A DNA stretch of 39,866 bases, from contig CACOMW010000011.1 of the NCBI GenBank assembly GCA_902628365.1, positions 1 to 39,866 on the forward strand, given 5' to 3'. Positions 21,967 to 30,942 of this stretch are shown piece by piece. The number at the start of each line of letters is the position of its first letter. Positions within the stretch are counted from its first letter, which is position 1. The notes beneath the pieces are model-generated. The model saw only the letters and a program-made list of their open reading frames with translations. It was not told the origin of the DNA and made no database searches. A program made the translations under genes and the position numbers. Origin of the DNA: an uncultured Marinoscillum sp. Its GTDB lineage: Bacteria > Bacteroidota > Bacteroidia > Cytophagales > MED-G16.

Positions 21967-23098
21967 AGAAAAAATAAAAGTAATAATTTCTTGTGGAGGA
22001 ACCGGAGGTCATATATATCCTGCTATTGCAGTTGCAAATGAAATAAAAAAAAGAAATAAAATGAATGAAATACTTTTTATAGGTTCAAATGAAAGAATGG
22101 AAATGAAAATAATACCAAATCATAATTTTAAAATAATAGGTTTATGGATTAGTGGGATTAAAAGAAGTAGTTTATGGAAAAATATTATTTTTTTTGGAAT
22201 TCCTTTTGTTTTAAAAAACTTTCTTTTGCCTATTAAACTGGTTTATTCTATTATTAGATCACTATTTATAATAAATTCGTTTAAACCAGATATAGTTATT
22301 GGTTTCGGAGGATATACAACTGGTCCTTCTTTGATTGCTTCAATATTAACCGGAACATCTTCTGCAATTCAAGAACAAAACTCTTATCCTGGCATTACCA
22401 ATAGAATTCTTGGTAAAAAAGTAAATTTAGTATTTGTTGCATTTGAAAATTTAGAACGATTTTTTTCAAAAAAATTATTCTGTTTTGGAAACCCAGTAAG
22501 ATCTAATTTACTGAATATAAGCAAATTAAAATCAGATGCTATTAAATTTTTTGGACTTAACAAAAATAAAAAAACCTTATTACTAATGGGTGGAAGTCTT
22601 GGATCAAAAACAATTAATGATAGTGTGATGAATAATTTATCAATAATTAAAAATAGTCCCTTTCAAATTTTATGGCAAACTGGTAAAAACTATTATGATC
22701 AAATTTTATCAAAAAAAGATCTTATTCCTTCAAATATTATTTTTCTTCCATTTATAAGAGAGATGAATTATGCATATGCATCTTCTGATATTATTATTTC
22801 AAGAGCAGGTGCTTTAGCAATTTCAGAATTATGTGTGATAGGTAAACCTGTAGTATTAGTTCCTTCTCCCAATGTTGTAGAAGATCATCAAACAAAAAAT
22901 GCTTTATATTTAAAATCTGCAGGTGCTTGTGAAATAATCAAAGATCAAAATGCAAGAAAAGATTTAATTAAAAAATCTTTTCAATTATTAAATGATAAAA
23001 ACAAAATTAAGAAATTAAAAAAAAATATTTTATTACTTTCAAAACCTGATGCAACAAAAAAAATCGTTGATAAATTATTAGATAAAATTAAAAGATGA
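21950..23098 (+). CDS. murG: UDP-GlcNAc:lipid I N-acetylglucosaminyltransferase
   Basis: The 382-residue GT-B glycosyltransferase converts lipid I to lipid II at the inner face of the cytoplasmic membrane. The first glycine-rich loop is ISCGGTGGHIYPAIAVANE near residues 13-31, the second is GFGGYTTGPSLIAS near 117-130, and AIQEQNSYPG follows. The C-terminal UDP-binding domain has MGGSLGSKTIN near 213, SRAGALAISEL near 283 and VLVPSPNVVEDHQTKNA near 303. The start used overlaps ftsW by 17 bases; the next internal methionine would lose the beginning of the family match, so I keep it. The last four bases overlap ftsQ, where a murC gene would usually stand. Confidence 0.97.
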   Translation: MTKSFKEKIKVIISCGGTGGHIYPAIAVANEIKKRNKMNEILFIGSNERMEMKIIPNHNFKIIGLWISGIKRSSLWKNIIFFGIPFVLKNFLLPIKLVYSIIRSLFIINSFKPDIVIGFGGYTTGPSLIASILTGTSSAIQEQNSYPGITNRILGKKVNLVFVAFENLERFFSKKLFCFGNPVRSNLLNISKLKSDAIKFFGLNKNKKTLLLMGGSLGSKTINDSVMNNLSIIKNSPFQILWQTGKNYYDQILSKKDLIPSNIIFLPFIREMNYAYASSDIIISRAGALAISELCVIGKPVVLVPSPNVVEDHQTKNALYLKSAGACEIIKDQNARKDLIKKSFQLLNDKNKIKKLKKNILLLSKPDATKKIVDKLLDKIKR

Positions 23099-23835
23099 CA
23101 AACTTTATTTTAAAAATCAAATATTTATTTTTCTTCCTATTAACATTTGGATTAATATTTGTTTCATTTGTTTATAAAAAAGAAAATAATATAATATTTG
23201 ATATATCAAGTGAGAATAGATTTTTAAATAGTGAAGAAATTTTTGATTTGACTAATGATATAATTAATGATTCTTCAATTATTGATTTAAATTATCTTGA
23301 AGAAAAAATAAAGTCAAACAAATTTATAAAAGATATTGAGATATATAATAATTTAAATAATGTTGTAAATATTAATATTAATCAATTTAAACCATACGCA
23401 AGATTAATAAATAATATTGGAGATGATTATTATATTGATAAAAATGGAGAAATTTTTCCAGTTTCCAATAAGTATTCAGAGAGGGTTTTATTGATTTTTT
23501 TTAAAAATTATAAAAATATTGATAAGGAAAAAAATATCAATTTTTTTCAAAACGGCAATGAAATTTTTAAACTTATAAATTATATTAATAGAAATGATTT
23601 TTATAAAAAACAAATTTCACAAATAAATGTTCTAAAAGATGGCGAGATAATTATGATACCTCAAATTACTAAACAAAAAATTTATTTTGGAAATACTGAT
23701 AATATGGAAATTAAATTCAAAAAATTAGAGTTATTTTATAAAAATATTCTACCAACTAAAGGATGGAATTATTATGAATCTGTAAACTTAAAATTTAAAA
23801 ATCAAATTGTTTGTAATAAAAGTAGCAATGTATGA
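23095..23835 (+). CDS. ftsQ: cell division protein FtsQ
   Basis: The 246-residue protein has one N-terminal membrane helix (about residues 10-26, LFFFLLTFGLIFVSFV) and a periplasmic domain. LEEKIKSNKFIKDIEIYNNLNNVVNININQFKPYAR fits the conserved centre of FtsQ, where a POTRA-like fold leads into a beta domain (xFIKxxEIY, then QFKPxAR and a YYIDKNGEIFPVS segment). Sequence conservation of FtsQ is low in general, and the name also depends on the position between murG and ftsA. FtsQ links the FtsL/FtsB-type proteins to the septal synthase. It shares four bases with the gene on each side. Confidence 0.88.
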   Translation: MTNFILKIKYLFFFLLTFGLIFVSFVYKKENNIIFDISSENRFLNSEEIFDLTNDIINDSSIIDLNYLEEKIKSNKFIKDIEIYNNLNNVVNININQFKPYARLINNIGDDYYIDKNGEIFPVSNKYSERVLLIFFKNYKNIDKEKNINFFQNGNEIFKLINYINRNDFYKKQISQINVLKDGEIIMIPQITKQKIYFGNTDNMEIKFKKLELFYKNILPTKGWNYYESVNLKFKNQIVCNKSSNV

Positions 23836-25100
23836 GAGATGAATATATAGTTGGACTAGATATTGGTACAACCAAAATATGTATAGCTGTTGGTAAAAAA
23901 GATGATCATGGGAATATTAAAATAATTTCCTTTGCAGAAACTAGATCTTTTGGAGTTGCTGTTGGTATGGTCCAAAATATTCAAAAAGCTACAGAGCAAA
24001 TTAGTCAAGTAGTTAAAGAAGCATCAAAAAATTCAAATATTGAAATTAAAAAGGCAAATGTTGGAATTGCTGGAAAACATATTAAAAGTTTTACTAGACA
24101 CAATTCTATTTATATAAATAATAATAAAGAGGATAATGAAATAAATTCTGAACATTTAATTAAATTATTATATGAAGCAAAAAATACTATAATACCTCCT
24201 GGAGATGAAATTATTGCTGTAACGGCTCAAAACTACTTAGTTGATGAAGAAATCATGACAATGGAACCAATTGGTACCCCTGGAAAAAAGTTAGAAGCAG
24301 ACTTTCATATTGTTACAGCTAGAAAAACAGATATAAAAAATATAATATCATGTGTAGAAAAGGCTAATATTTTTAGAGAATTATTAGTTTTAGAACCTCA
24401 GGCTTCTTCTTTAGCAATTTTAACTGAAGGAGAATTAGAATCAGGTGTTTGTTTAGTAGATATTGGTGGTGGTACAACTGATATTGCAATATTTCATGAA
24501 AATGTTATGAGACATACTGCAATTATACCTTATGGAGGTGAGATAATTACCCAAGATATTAAAGATGGATTACAAGTTTTAACAAAGCAAGCTGAAATTC
24601 TTAAGATAAAATTTGGTAGGGCTATTGCTAGTCATGCTTCAAAAAATGAACATGTAAAAATTCCGGGAATAGGTCAGCGAGAAGATAGATTAATATCAAC
24701 ATATAATCTTTGTAAAATTATTGAAGCTAGAATGGAAGAAATTATTCAAGATATTCATAAGGAAATAATCCTAAGTGGTTATAATGGTAAGTTATCAGGT
24801 GGTATTGTTCTAACGGGTGGGGGTTCTCAATTGTTAAGTTTGAAACAATTAGTTAAATATATGACTGGGATGATTCCGAGAATTGGATTTCCTGATTCAC
24901 AACTATCTAATTCTGAATTTAATTTAAAGTCACCGAAGTATTCAACCTTAGTTGGTTTATTAATTTCAGGTTATAAATCTAGTAGAATTAATAAAAGTAA
25001 AAATACAACTAGATCCGAGTCAAAAGATGTCATAAAAGAATTTAGTGATAAGTTTAAATCTTTTTTTACCGACACTGATTTAGATGAATTTAAAAAATAA
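23832..25100 (+). CDS. ftsA: cell division protein FtsA
   Basis: The 422-residue actin-like ATPase tethers FtsZ filaments to the membrane. The phosphate-1 motif is VGLDIGTTKICIAVGKK near residues 7-23, phosphate-2 is LVDIGGGTTDIAIF near 209-222, and the adenosine motif is VLTGGGSQLLSL near 330. The C-terminal stretch KDVIKEFSDKFKSFF is a plausible amphipathic membrane-targeting helix. The FtsA-specific 1C subdomain lies between the first two motifs, which separates it from MreB and DnaK relatives. The start overlaps ftsQ by four bases and ftsZ follows after eleven bases, the standard order. Confidence 0.97.
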   Translation: MRDEYIVGLDIGTTKICIAVGKKDDHGNIKIISFAETRSFGVAVGMVQNIQKATEQISQVVKEASKNSNIEIKKANVGIAGKHIKSFTRHNSIYINNNKEDNEINSEHLIKLLYEAKNTIIPPGDEIIAVTAQNYLVDEEIMTMEPIGTPGKKLEADFHIVTARKTDIKNIISCVEKANIFRELLVLEPQASSLAILTEGELESGVCLVDIGGGTTDIAIFHENVMRHTAIIPYGGEIITQDIKDGLQVLTKQAEILKIKFGRAIASHASKNEHVKIPGIGQREDRLISTYNLCKIIEARMEEIIQDIHKEIILSGYNGKLSGGIVLTGGGSQLLSLKQLVKYMTGMIPRIGFPDSQLSNSEFNLKSPKYSTLVGLLISGYKSSRINKSKNTTRSESKDVIKEFSDKFKSFFTDTDLDEFKK

Positions 25101-25111
25101 ACTGTTTTAAT

Positions 25112-26572
25112 ATGTACACTTTTGATTTGCCCTCACATCATAGATCTATAATAAAAGTAATAGGAGTGGGTGGTGGTGGTAGTAATGCTGTAAACTATAT
25201 GCATTCATTGGGGATTAAAGATGTAGAATTCATCGTTTGTAATACAGATATCCAAGCTCTTCATTCTAGTAGTGTTAAAAATAAGCTTCAAATAGGCATC
25301 AATTTAACAGAAGGTTTAGGGGCTGGTGCTGATCCAGAAAAGGGAAAAAATGCTGCTAAAGAAAGTAGTCATGAAATTCGAGAAATTTTGAAGAATGACA
25401 CAAAAATGTTATTTATAACAGCAGGGATGGGCGGAGGAACAGGTACGGGGGCTGCACCAATTATTGCGAAGTTAGCTAAAGAATTAGACATATTAACAAT
25501 TGGTATTGTTACTGTTCCATTTCTTTTTGAAGGAAAAGAGAAAATGGATATAGCTAATGAAGGTATTAAATTTTTGAAAGAAGATTGTGATAGTGTAATT
25601 GTTATTATGAACGAAAAATTATCAGAGATATATGGTAATCTTACTCAAAGAGACGCTTTTTCAAAAGCGGACGATGTTTTATCAACTGCTGCTAGAAGTA
25701 TTGCTGAAATAATTACTTCTACTGGAAATATTAATGTAGATTTTGAGGATGTTAATACTGTAATGAGAAATGCAGGAACAGCTGTAATAGGTTCAGCTAC
25801 AGCATCTGGTGAAAATAGAGCTAATAGAGCTGCTGAAATGGCCATTAACTCTCCTTTATTAAATAATCATCAAATATATGGTGCAAAAAAAATACTTTTA
25901 AATATTGTTTCTGGTGAAGATGATGAAATTAATATGAATGAATTAAAAAGTATTACTCAATATATTGAAAATTCGGTTGGAAATGATGCAAAAATTATTT
26001 TTGGGACAAGTATAGATCAAACTTTGGCTAAAAAGATTAAAGTAACTGTAATTGCTTCAGGATTTGATAGCTCCTTTAAAAATTCTAATACTAATGATAG
26101 TATTGAAAATGAAAAAACAGATAGTCAAATCAATATTTTTGAGGAAAATGATCAACTTAGTGAAGTTAAATCTTATGCTTTCGAAAAACCATCTTTAGAG
26201 AATAAATCTGATGAACAAGATGATCAGAAAATTATTTTTGGTATTGAAGATGAATATAATGAAATAGATGAATATGAAAAAATGGAGGTTGAAAATACTA
26301 ATGATAAATCTTTAGATTATAAAGAAGAATTAATCAATGATGAAACACCTGAAATTTTATATGAAAAATATAAAAGTGAAAGAGAGGATAGAATAAAAAA
26401 ATATGATTCCTCAAATAAAATCCATAGTGAAATAAAAGAATCTGAAAATAAATTAATTCCAGCTTTTAAAAGAAAAAAAATAAATCTCATTGATGAAAAT
26501 ATCGATAATATTTCAGAAAAAACCAAAACTTTAGAAATTGAAAGTGATACAGAAAGTTTGGATGAAGATTAG
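25112..26572 (+). CDS. ftsZ: cell division protein FtsZ
   Basis: The 486-residue tubulin-like GTPase forms the division ring. The first glycine-rich loop is GVGGGGSNAVNYMH (18-31), the GTP signature GGGTGTGA is at 107-114, and the T7-loop region with NVDFEDVNTVMRNAG follows near 205-219. After about residue 320 the globular domain ends and an acidic, charged linker begins. The FtsA-binding peptide is LIPAFKRKKINL (448-459), and another 27 mostly acidic residues follow it, so the peptide is not at the extreme end. There is no obvious terminator after the stop; gldA begins 34 bases later. Confidence 0.97.
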   Translation: MYTFDLPSHHRSIIKVIGVGGGGSNAVNYMHSLGIKDVEFIVCNTDIQALHSSSVKNKLQIGINLTEGLGAGADPEKGKNAAKESSHEIREILKNDTKMLFITAGMGGGTGTGAAPIIAKLAKELDILTIGIVTVPFLFEGKEKMDIANEGIKFLKEDCDSVIVIMNEKLSEIYGNLTQRDAFSKADDVLSTAARSIAEIITSTGNINVDFEDVNTVMRNAGTAVIGSATASGENRANRAAEMAINSPLLNNHQIYGAKKILLNIVSGEDDEINMNELKSITQYIENSVGNDAKIIFGTSIDQTLAKKIKVTVIASGFDSSFKNSNTNDSIENEKTDSQINIFEENDQLSEVKSYAFEKPSLENKSDEQDDQKIIFGIEDEYNEIDEYEKMEVENTNDKSLDYKEELINDETPEILYEKYKSEREDRIKKYDSSNKIHSEIKESENKLIPAFKRKKINLIDENIDNISEKTKTLEIESDTESLDED

Positions 26573-26606
26573 TTACATCATAGTTGATTTAATCTATTAA
26601 TATTTT

Positions 26607-27326
26607 ATGTCGATACATTTAAAAGCAAAGTTTTTATCAAAAAGTTATAAAACAAAAAAAGTTCTAAATAATATTTCTTTTGACGTATTTAAAGGAAATA
26701 TTTTAGGTTTAGTTGGAAAAAATGGTGCCGGAAAGTCAACAATTTTAAAAATTTTAAGTTCTTTGATTGATTTTGGAGGAGATGTTTTTATTAATAAGAA
26801 AAGTATAAAAAATACTGATAGTGAATATAAAAAAAATGTAGGTTATTTATCTGAAAATAACCCCTTGTATATGGATTTTTATATTCAGGAATATTTGACT
26901 TTTATTGGTAATCTAAATGGATTATTTAAAGATGATTTAGAGAAAAGAAAAAAACTTGTAATTGAATTATGTGGGTTAAATAGTTTTCAAAATGAAAAAA
27001 TTAGTAATCTTAGTAAAGGATATAGACAAAGAGTTGGAATAGCTTCTGCATTTATTCATGATCCAGATATATTAATTTTAGATGAACCTACTACAGGTTT
27101 GGATCCTTCACAGATATTAGAAATAAGAGAATTAATTAAAAATTTAGCTAAGAATAAAATAGTTATTTTTTCTTCACATTTATTGAATGAAATAAATGAA
27201 ATCTGTGATAAGGTAATTTTTTTAGATAAAGGAAATATAATTCTTGATTCTAATCTTAAAGATTTAAAAAATAAGCATAATAATATTTCATTAGACAAAA
27301 TTTTCAATAAGATAATAGTAGATTAA
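26607..27326 (+). CDS. gldA: gliding motility-type ABC transporter ATP-binding protein GldA
   Basis: The 239-residue ABC ATPase has Walker A GKNGAGKST (37-45), signature LSKGYRQRVG near 132-141, Walker B ILILDEPTTGLDP near 151-163 and the switch histidine in FSSHLL near 188. The LSKGYRQRVG signature and the gldF-gldG pair directly downstream identify GldA. GldA, GldF and GldG together form an ABC transporter required for gliding in Flavobacterium johnsoniae, although many gliders lack it; its substrate is unknown. The protein is shorter than the roughly 300-residue GldA known from Flavobacterium and stops soon after the nucleotide-binding domain. Its stop and the gldF start share one base (TAATG). 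A general ABC-2 ATPase is the alternative if gldF and gldG were ignored. Confidence 0.85.
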   Translation: MSIHLKAKFLSKSYKTKKVLNNISFDVFKGNILGLVGKNGAGKSTILKILSSLIDFGGDVFINKKSIKNTDSEYKKNVGYLSENNPLYMDFYIQEYLTFIGNLNGLFKDDLEKRKKLVIELCGLNSFQNEKISNLSKGYRQRVGIASAFIHDPDILILDEPTTGLDPSQILEIRELIKNLAKNKIVIFSSHLLNEINEICDKVIFLDKGNIILDSNLKDLKNKHNNISLDKIFNKIIVD

Positions 27327-28054
27327 TGTATACAATATTTAAAAAGGAAATAAATGTATTTTTTGACTCTTTATATGGCATAATAATTTTTTCTATTTTT
27401 TTTTTAATAAATGGACTTTTTATTTGGATATTTCCTTCATCTAATATTTTTCAATACGGCATATCATCTTTAGAAATATTTTTTGATCTTGTTCCATATA
27501 TTTTTATTTTATTTATTTCATCAATAACAATGAAAATTATTTCAGAAGAAAGAAGTTTGGGTACACTTGAAATTTTATTATCACAACCAATTTCGTACAA
27601 AGAGATAATTTTAGGTAAATTTTTATCTTGTTGGTTTTTATCAATTTTTTTAATTTTTCTTACTTTCCCCTATTGGTTAACAATTTATTACTTATCAAAT
27701 CCATTAGGTAACATTGATAATATAATTATTTTAAACTCATATATAGGTTTAATACTATTAGTTGGGGCGATGAATTCAATTGGAATATTTTTTTCTTCTA
27801 TTTTTCAAAATCAAATAATTTCTTTCCTTTCTTCTTGTTTTATTTTTTATTTATTGTATGAGGGAATTGATATGATTAATTTTTATGATTCAATAAATTT
27901 AATAGATTCATTCATTGATCATTTTACATTTTCATATCACTATTCAAATTTCACAAAAGGTATATTTCAAATAAGTAGCTTCATATATTTTATAATTGTA
28001 ATGATTACTTTTTTTTATTTTTCTTTAGTTAATCTTAGAATTGATTTGAAATGA
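27326..28054 (+). CDS. gldF: gliding motility-type ABC transporter permease GldF
   Basis: The 242-residue membrane protein has about six hydrophobic segments (near 15-35, 50-70, 95-118, 135-158, 165-180 and 215-237). It has the ABC-2 permease loop MKIISEERSLGTLEILLSQP near residues 71-90, which couples to the ATPase. Length and topology match GldF. It should sit in the inner membrane with GldA on the cytoplasmic side and GldG as third subunit. Start and stop overlap neighbouring genes by one and four bases, so the three gld genes are evidently one translational unit. Confidence 0.87.
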   Translation: MYTIFKKEINVFFDSLYGIIIFSIFFLINGLFIWIFPSSNIFQYGISSLEIFFDLVPYIFILFISSITMKIISEERSLGTLEILLSQPISYKEIILGKFLSCWFLSIFLIFLTFPYWLTIYYLSNPLGNIDNIIILNSYIGLILLVGAMNSIGIFFSSIFQNQIISFLSSCFIFYLLYEGIDMINFYDSINLIDSFIDHFTFSYHYSNFTKGIFQISSFIYFIIVMITFFYFSLVNLRIDLK

Positions 28055-29745
28055 AAAAAAAAATTATTTCTATAATAATTAATGATTTAACTCAATTTTT
28101 TAGTTTATCAACCATTTTCTCTTTATTAATTATATACATATATATTAGTTATAATAATATAAGATTTGATCTTACCAGTGATAAAAGATATACACTTTCA
28201 TCATCAAGTATAAAAACAATTAAAAGTATAAATGATCCAGTCAATTTTAAAATTTTTTTGTCTGGTGAGCTTCCTCCTGGAATGAAATATTTAAAATCAG
28301 AAATTAACAGGATTATGATTGATATTAAAAATTATAATAAAAAAAATATAAAATATGAATTTGTTGATTTGGATAATTTAAGTGATAATGAAAAAAACTT
28401 ATATATTGATAAATTAATATCAAAAAATATTAATCCTACTGATTTGGTATATAATACTGATAAAGGAAGGATTATAAAGAGAATATTTCCAGGTATTTTA
28501 ATAAATAGTGGTGATAAAGAAGAGTCTATATTATTATTAACAGGAGACAAAAACTTTTCTCCATCCGAAATAATAAATCAATCAATTGAAAATTTAGAAT
28601 TTGAAATTGTTTCTAGTTTGTTTTTTCTATCTCAGTCAGTTAATAAAAGAATAGGTTACATTACAGGTCACAATGAATTAAATAATATCGAAATTAGTAG
28701 TATAAGATCTATTTTGGAAAAAAAATATCATTTTGAAATTATAAATATTGAAAATTCATTTGATAGAATTGATGATTTTAATTTACTAATTGTTGCTAAA
28801 CCTAAATCTTCATTTTCAATGAAACATAAATATTTTTTGGATCAATTTTTGATGAACGGGGGTAGAATTCTTTTTCTAGTTGATGCTTTAGGTGTTAATC
28901 TTAACGATTCATCTATCTATGAAAACCTAGCTTATGAATATGATCATAAATTGGATGATTTATTTTATAAATATGGAATTAGAATAAATAAAAACTATAT
29001 AAAAGATTTTAATTCAGCACTATTTCCAATTGTAATTGGTAATTTTGGAAATAATCCTAATATTGTTCCATTGCCTTTTCCTTTTTTTCCTGAAATATCA
29101 AATTTTAGTAATCATTCAATAGTAAAAAATTTAGGATCCATAATAACAAAATTTGTTTCAAGTATTGATACAGTAAATAATAATAATTTAATTAAAAAAA
29201 CACCTCTTTTATTTACTTCTGATTTCTCATATGTAGATAATTTTCCAGTAGTAATTAATTTAAATGATTTAGCAAAAAATTTAGATCAATCTGATTTTTA
29301 TGATAAATCTAAACTAATTGGTATTTTACTTGAAGGTAAATTTTCTTCTTATTTTAACAATCGTTTATTTGATTTCAAAATAAAAGATAAAAGTTTTCTT
29401 TCTAATAGTTCTGAAACCAAAATAGTAGTGATATCGGATGGGGATATTATCAGAAATGATATTGTAAATGGTAACGCTATTGAATTGGGAAATGATATAT
29501 ATCAAAAAAAGAAGTATGCCAATAAAGAGTTAATTGAAAATATTATTTTTTATTTACTTGAAGATGATGACTTAATTGATACCAAAATGAAAGATTTAAA
29601 TTATTATCAATTAGATAAAAATAAAGTAAATAAATATAAATTGACATTTCAATATTTTAACTTATTAATACCAATTATATTTTGTCTTATTATTTTTATA
29701 TTAAGATATTTTTATAGAAAAAATAAATATATCTTTAACAAGTAG
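28051..29745 (+). CDS. gldG: gliding motility-associated ABC transporter substrate-binding protein GldG
   Basis: The 564-residue protein has an N-terminal membrane helix (about residues 18-33) followed by RFDLTSDKRYTLSSSS, the characteristic start of the GldG/auxiliary ABC domain, and NDPVNFKIFLSGELPPGMKYLK. A large extracytoplasmic part follows, with IGYITGHNELN near 204 and a GGRILFLVDALG segment near 270. A second membrane helix lies near the C-terminus (about residues 531-553). This two-anchor layout with a periplasmic body is the GldG arrangement. The substrate is unknown in the whole family. The gene ends the gld cassette; dnaN begins 66 bases later after a small AT-rich inverted repeat at 29762-29775. 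Confidence 0.88.
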   Translation: MKKKIISIIINDLTQFFSLSTIFSLLIIYIYISYNNIRFDLTSDKRYTLSSSSIKTIKSINDPVNFKIFLSGELPPGMKYLKSEINRIMIDIKNYNKKNIKYEFVDLDNLSDNEKNLYIDKLISKNINPTDLVYNTDKGRIIKRIFPGILINSGDKEESILLLTGDKNFSPSEIINQSIENLEFEIVSSLFFLSQSVNKRIGYITGHNELNNIEISSIRSILEKKYHFEIINIENSFDRIDDFNLLIVAKPKSSFSMKHKYFLDQFLMNGGRILFLVDALGVNLNDSSIYENLAYEYDHKLDDLFYKYGIRINKNYIKDFNSALFPIVIGNFGNNPNIVPLPFPFFPEISNFSNHSIVKNLGSIITKFVSSIDTVNNNNLIKKTPLLFTSDFSYVDNFPVVINLNDLAKNLDQSDFYDKSKLIGILLEGKFSSYFNNRLFDFKIKDKSFLSNSSETKIVVISDGDIIRNDIVNGNAIELGNDIYQKKKYANKELIENIIFYLLEDDDLIDTKMKDLNYYQLDKNKVNKYKLTFQYFNLLIPIIFCLIIFILRYFYRKNKYIFNK

Positions 29746-29811
29746 TTTTAATTATTTTTTCAAATTGTAAAATTTATTTTTTTAATTTGTAAATTCTGTT
29801 ATGTTTTTATT

Positions 29812-30942
29812 ATGAAATTTATAGTATCTTCTTCTTATCTTTTAAAACATCTTTCAGTTGTTAGTGGTATCATAACATCTAATCCTGTTGTTCCTATACT
29901 CGAAAATATTTTATTTGAAATAGATAATGGTAATTTATTAATTACTGCTTCTGATTTACAAACTACAATAATGGTTGAGGTTCAAGTTGAATCTAAAGAG
30001 GATGGAAGTATAGCGATTCCTTCAAAAACTTTAATTGAAACTTTAAAAAACTTACCAGAACAACCTGTAACTTTTTCGATAGATAAGGAATCATATAATA
30101 TTGAGATTAATTCAGATAATGGTAGATATAAATTAGTAGGTGAGAATTCTACTGACTTTCCTAAGATACCTGAAGTTTCTGATGGATATTCTACAGATAT
30201 AAATTCTAAAAATTTAATTGATGCTATAAACTATACAATTTTTGCTGCAAGTAATGATGAGTTAAGACCTGCAATGACTGGAATATATTTTAGTTTATCA
30301 AAAGACTCTTGTACTTTTGTTTCTACAGATGGTCATAGATTAGTAAAATATAACCGGACTGATATTAAGGGGGATGATTTAAATCATATGATGATATTAC
30401 CGAAGAAGTCAATGAGTTTAATACGGGCTTCTTTATTAAATCAAAAAGCATCAAATATTAAACTTGAATTCAATGCATCCAACGCCTTTTTTAGCATTGA
30501 AAATATTAAAATAACATGTAGGCTTATAGATGAAAAATATCCAGATTATGAAAATGTAATACCTTTAGATAATAATAATAAAATTTCTATTGATAGAATT
30601 GAATTATTAAATTCTCTTAAAAGAATTTCAATTTATGCCAATAAAACAACAAATCAAGTAAGATTTAAAGTTAGTGGTAGTGAGCTTTTAGTTTCATCTG
30701 AAGATCTTGATTTTTCTAATGAAGCAAATGAAAGACTTTCCTGTGATCATGATGGTAATGATATTGAAATTGGGTTTAATGCTAAATTTTTAATTGAAAT
30801 TTTATCAAATCTTAATTCTAAAAATGTCTTCTTAAATTTATCAGAACCTAATAAAGCAGGTTTAATATTACCTGATAATATTGATGAAAATGAAGACATT
30901 ACTATGCTGGTAATGCCGGTAATGTTGAATGATTATGATTAA
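29812..30942 (+). CDS. dnaN: DNA polymerase III beta subunit (sliding clamp)
   Basis: The 376-residue protein has the three repeated clamp domains of DnaN. Recognisable segments are MKFIVSSSYLLKHLSVVSG at the start, NPVVPILENILFEI, FAASNDELRPAMTGIYF near residue 143, FVSTDGHRLVKYNR near 172, and the C-terminal MLVMPVML, which fits the end of the protein-binding pocket. As a dimeric ring it holds polymerase III on DNA and serves as a hub for repair proteins. The ATG at 29812 gives the standard N-terminus. dnaA is not nearby, so dnaN is detached from the classical dnaA-dnaN pair. The end overlaps the next gene by 14 bases. Confidence 0.97.
   Translation: MKFIVSSSYLLKHLSVVSGIITSNPVVPILENILFEIDNGNLLITASDLQTTIMVEVQVESKEDGSIAIPSKTLIETLKNLPEQPVTFSIDKESYNIEINSDNGRYKLVGENSTDFPKIPEVSDGYSTDINSKNLIDAINYTIFAASNDELRPAMTGIYFSLSKDSCTFVSTDGHRLVKYNRTDIKGDDLNHMMILPKKSMSLIRASLLNQKASNIKLEFNASNAFFSIENIKITCRLIDEKYPDYENVIPLDNNNKISIDRIELLNSLKRISIYANKTTNQVRFKVSGSELLVSSEDLDFSNEANERLSCDHDGNDIEIGFNAKFLIEILSNLNSKNVFLNLSEPNKAGLILPDNIDENEDITMLVMPVMLNDYD

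Noticed and set aside
29762-29785. AAATT-GTAA-AATTT inverted repeat with T-run before dnaN as a terminator
   Set aside because: The stem has only five A-T pairs, which is expected by chance in such AT-rich sequence; too weak to list as a feature.
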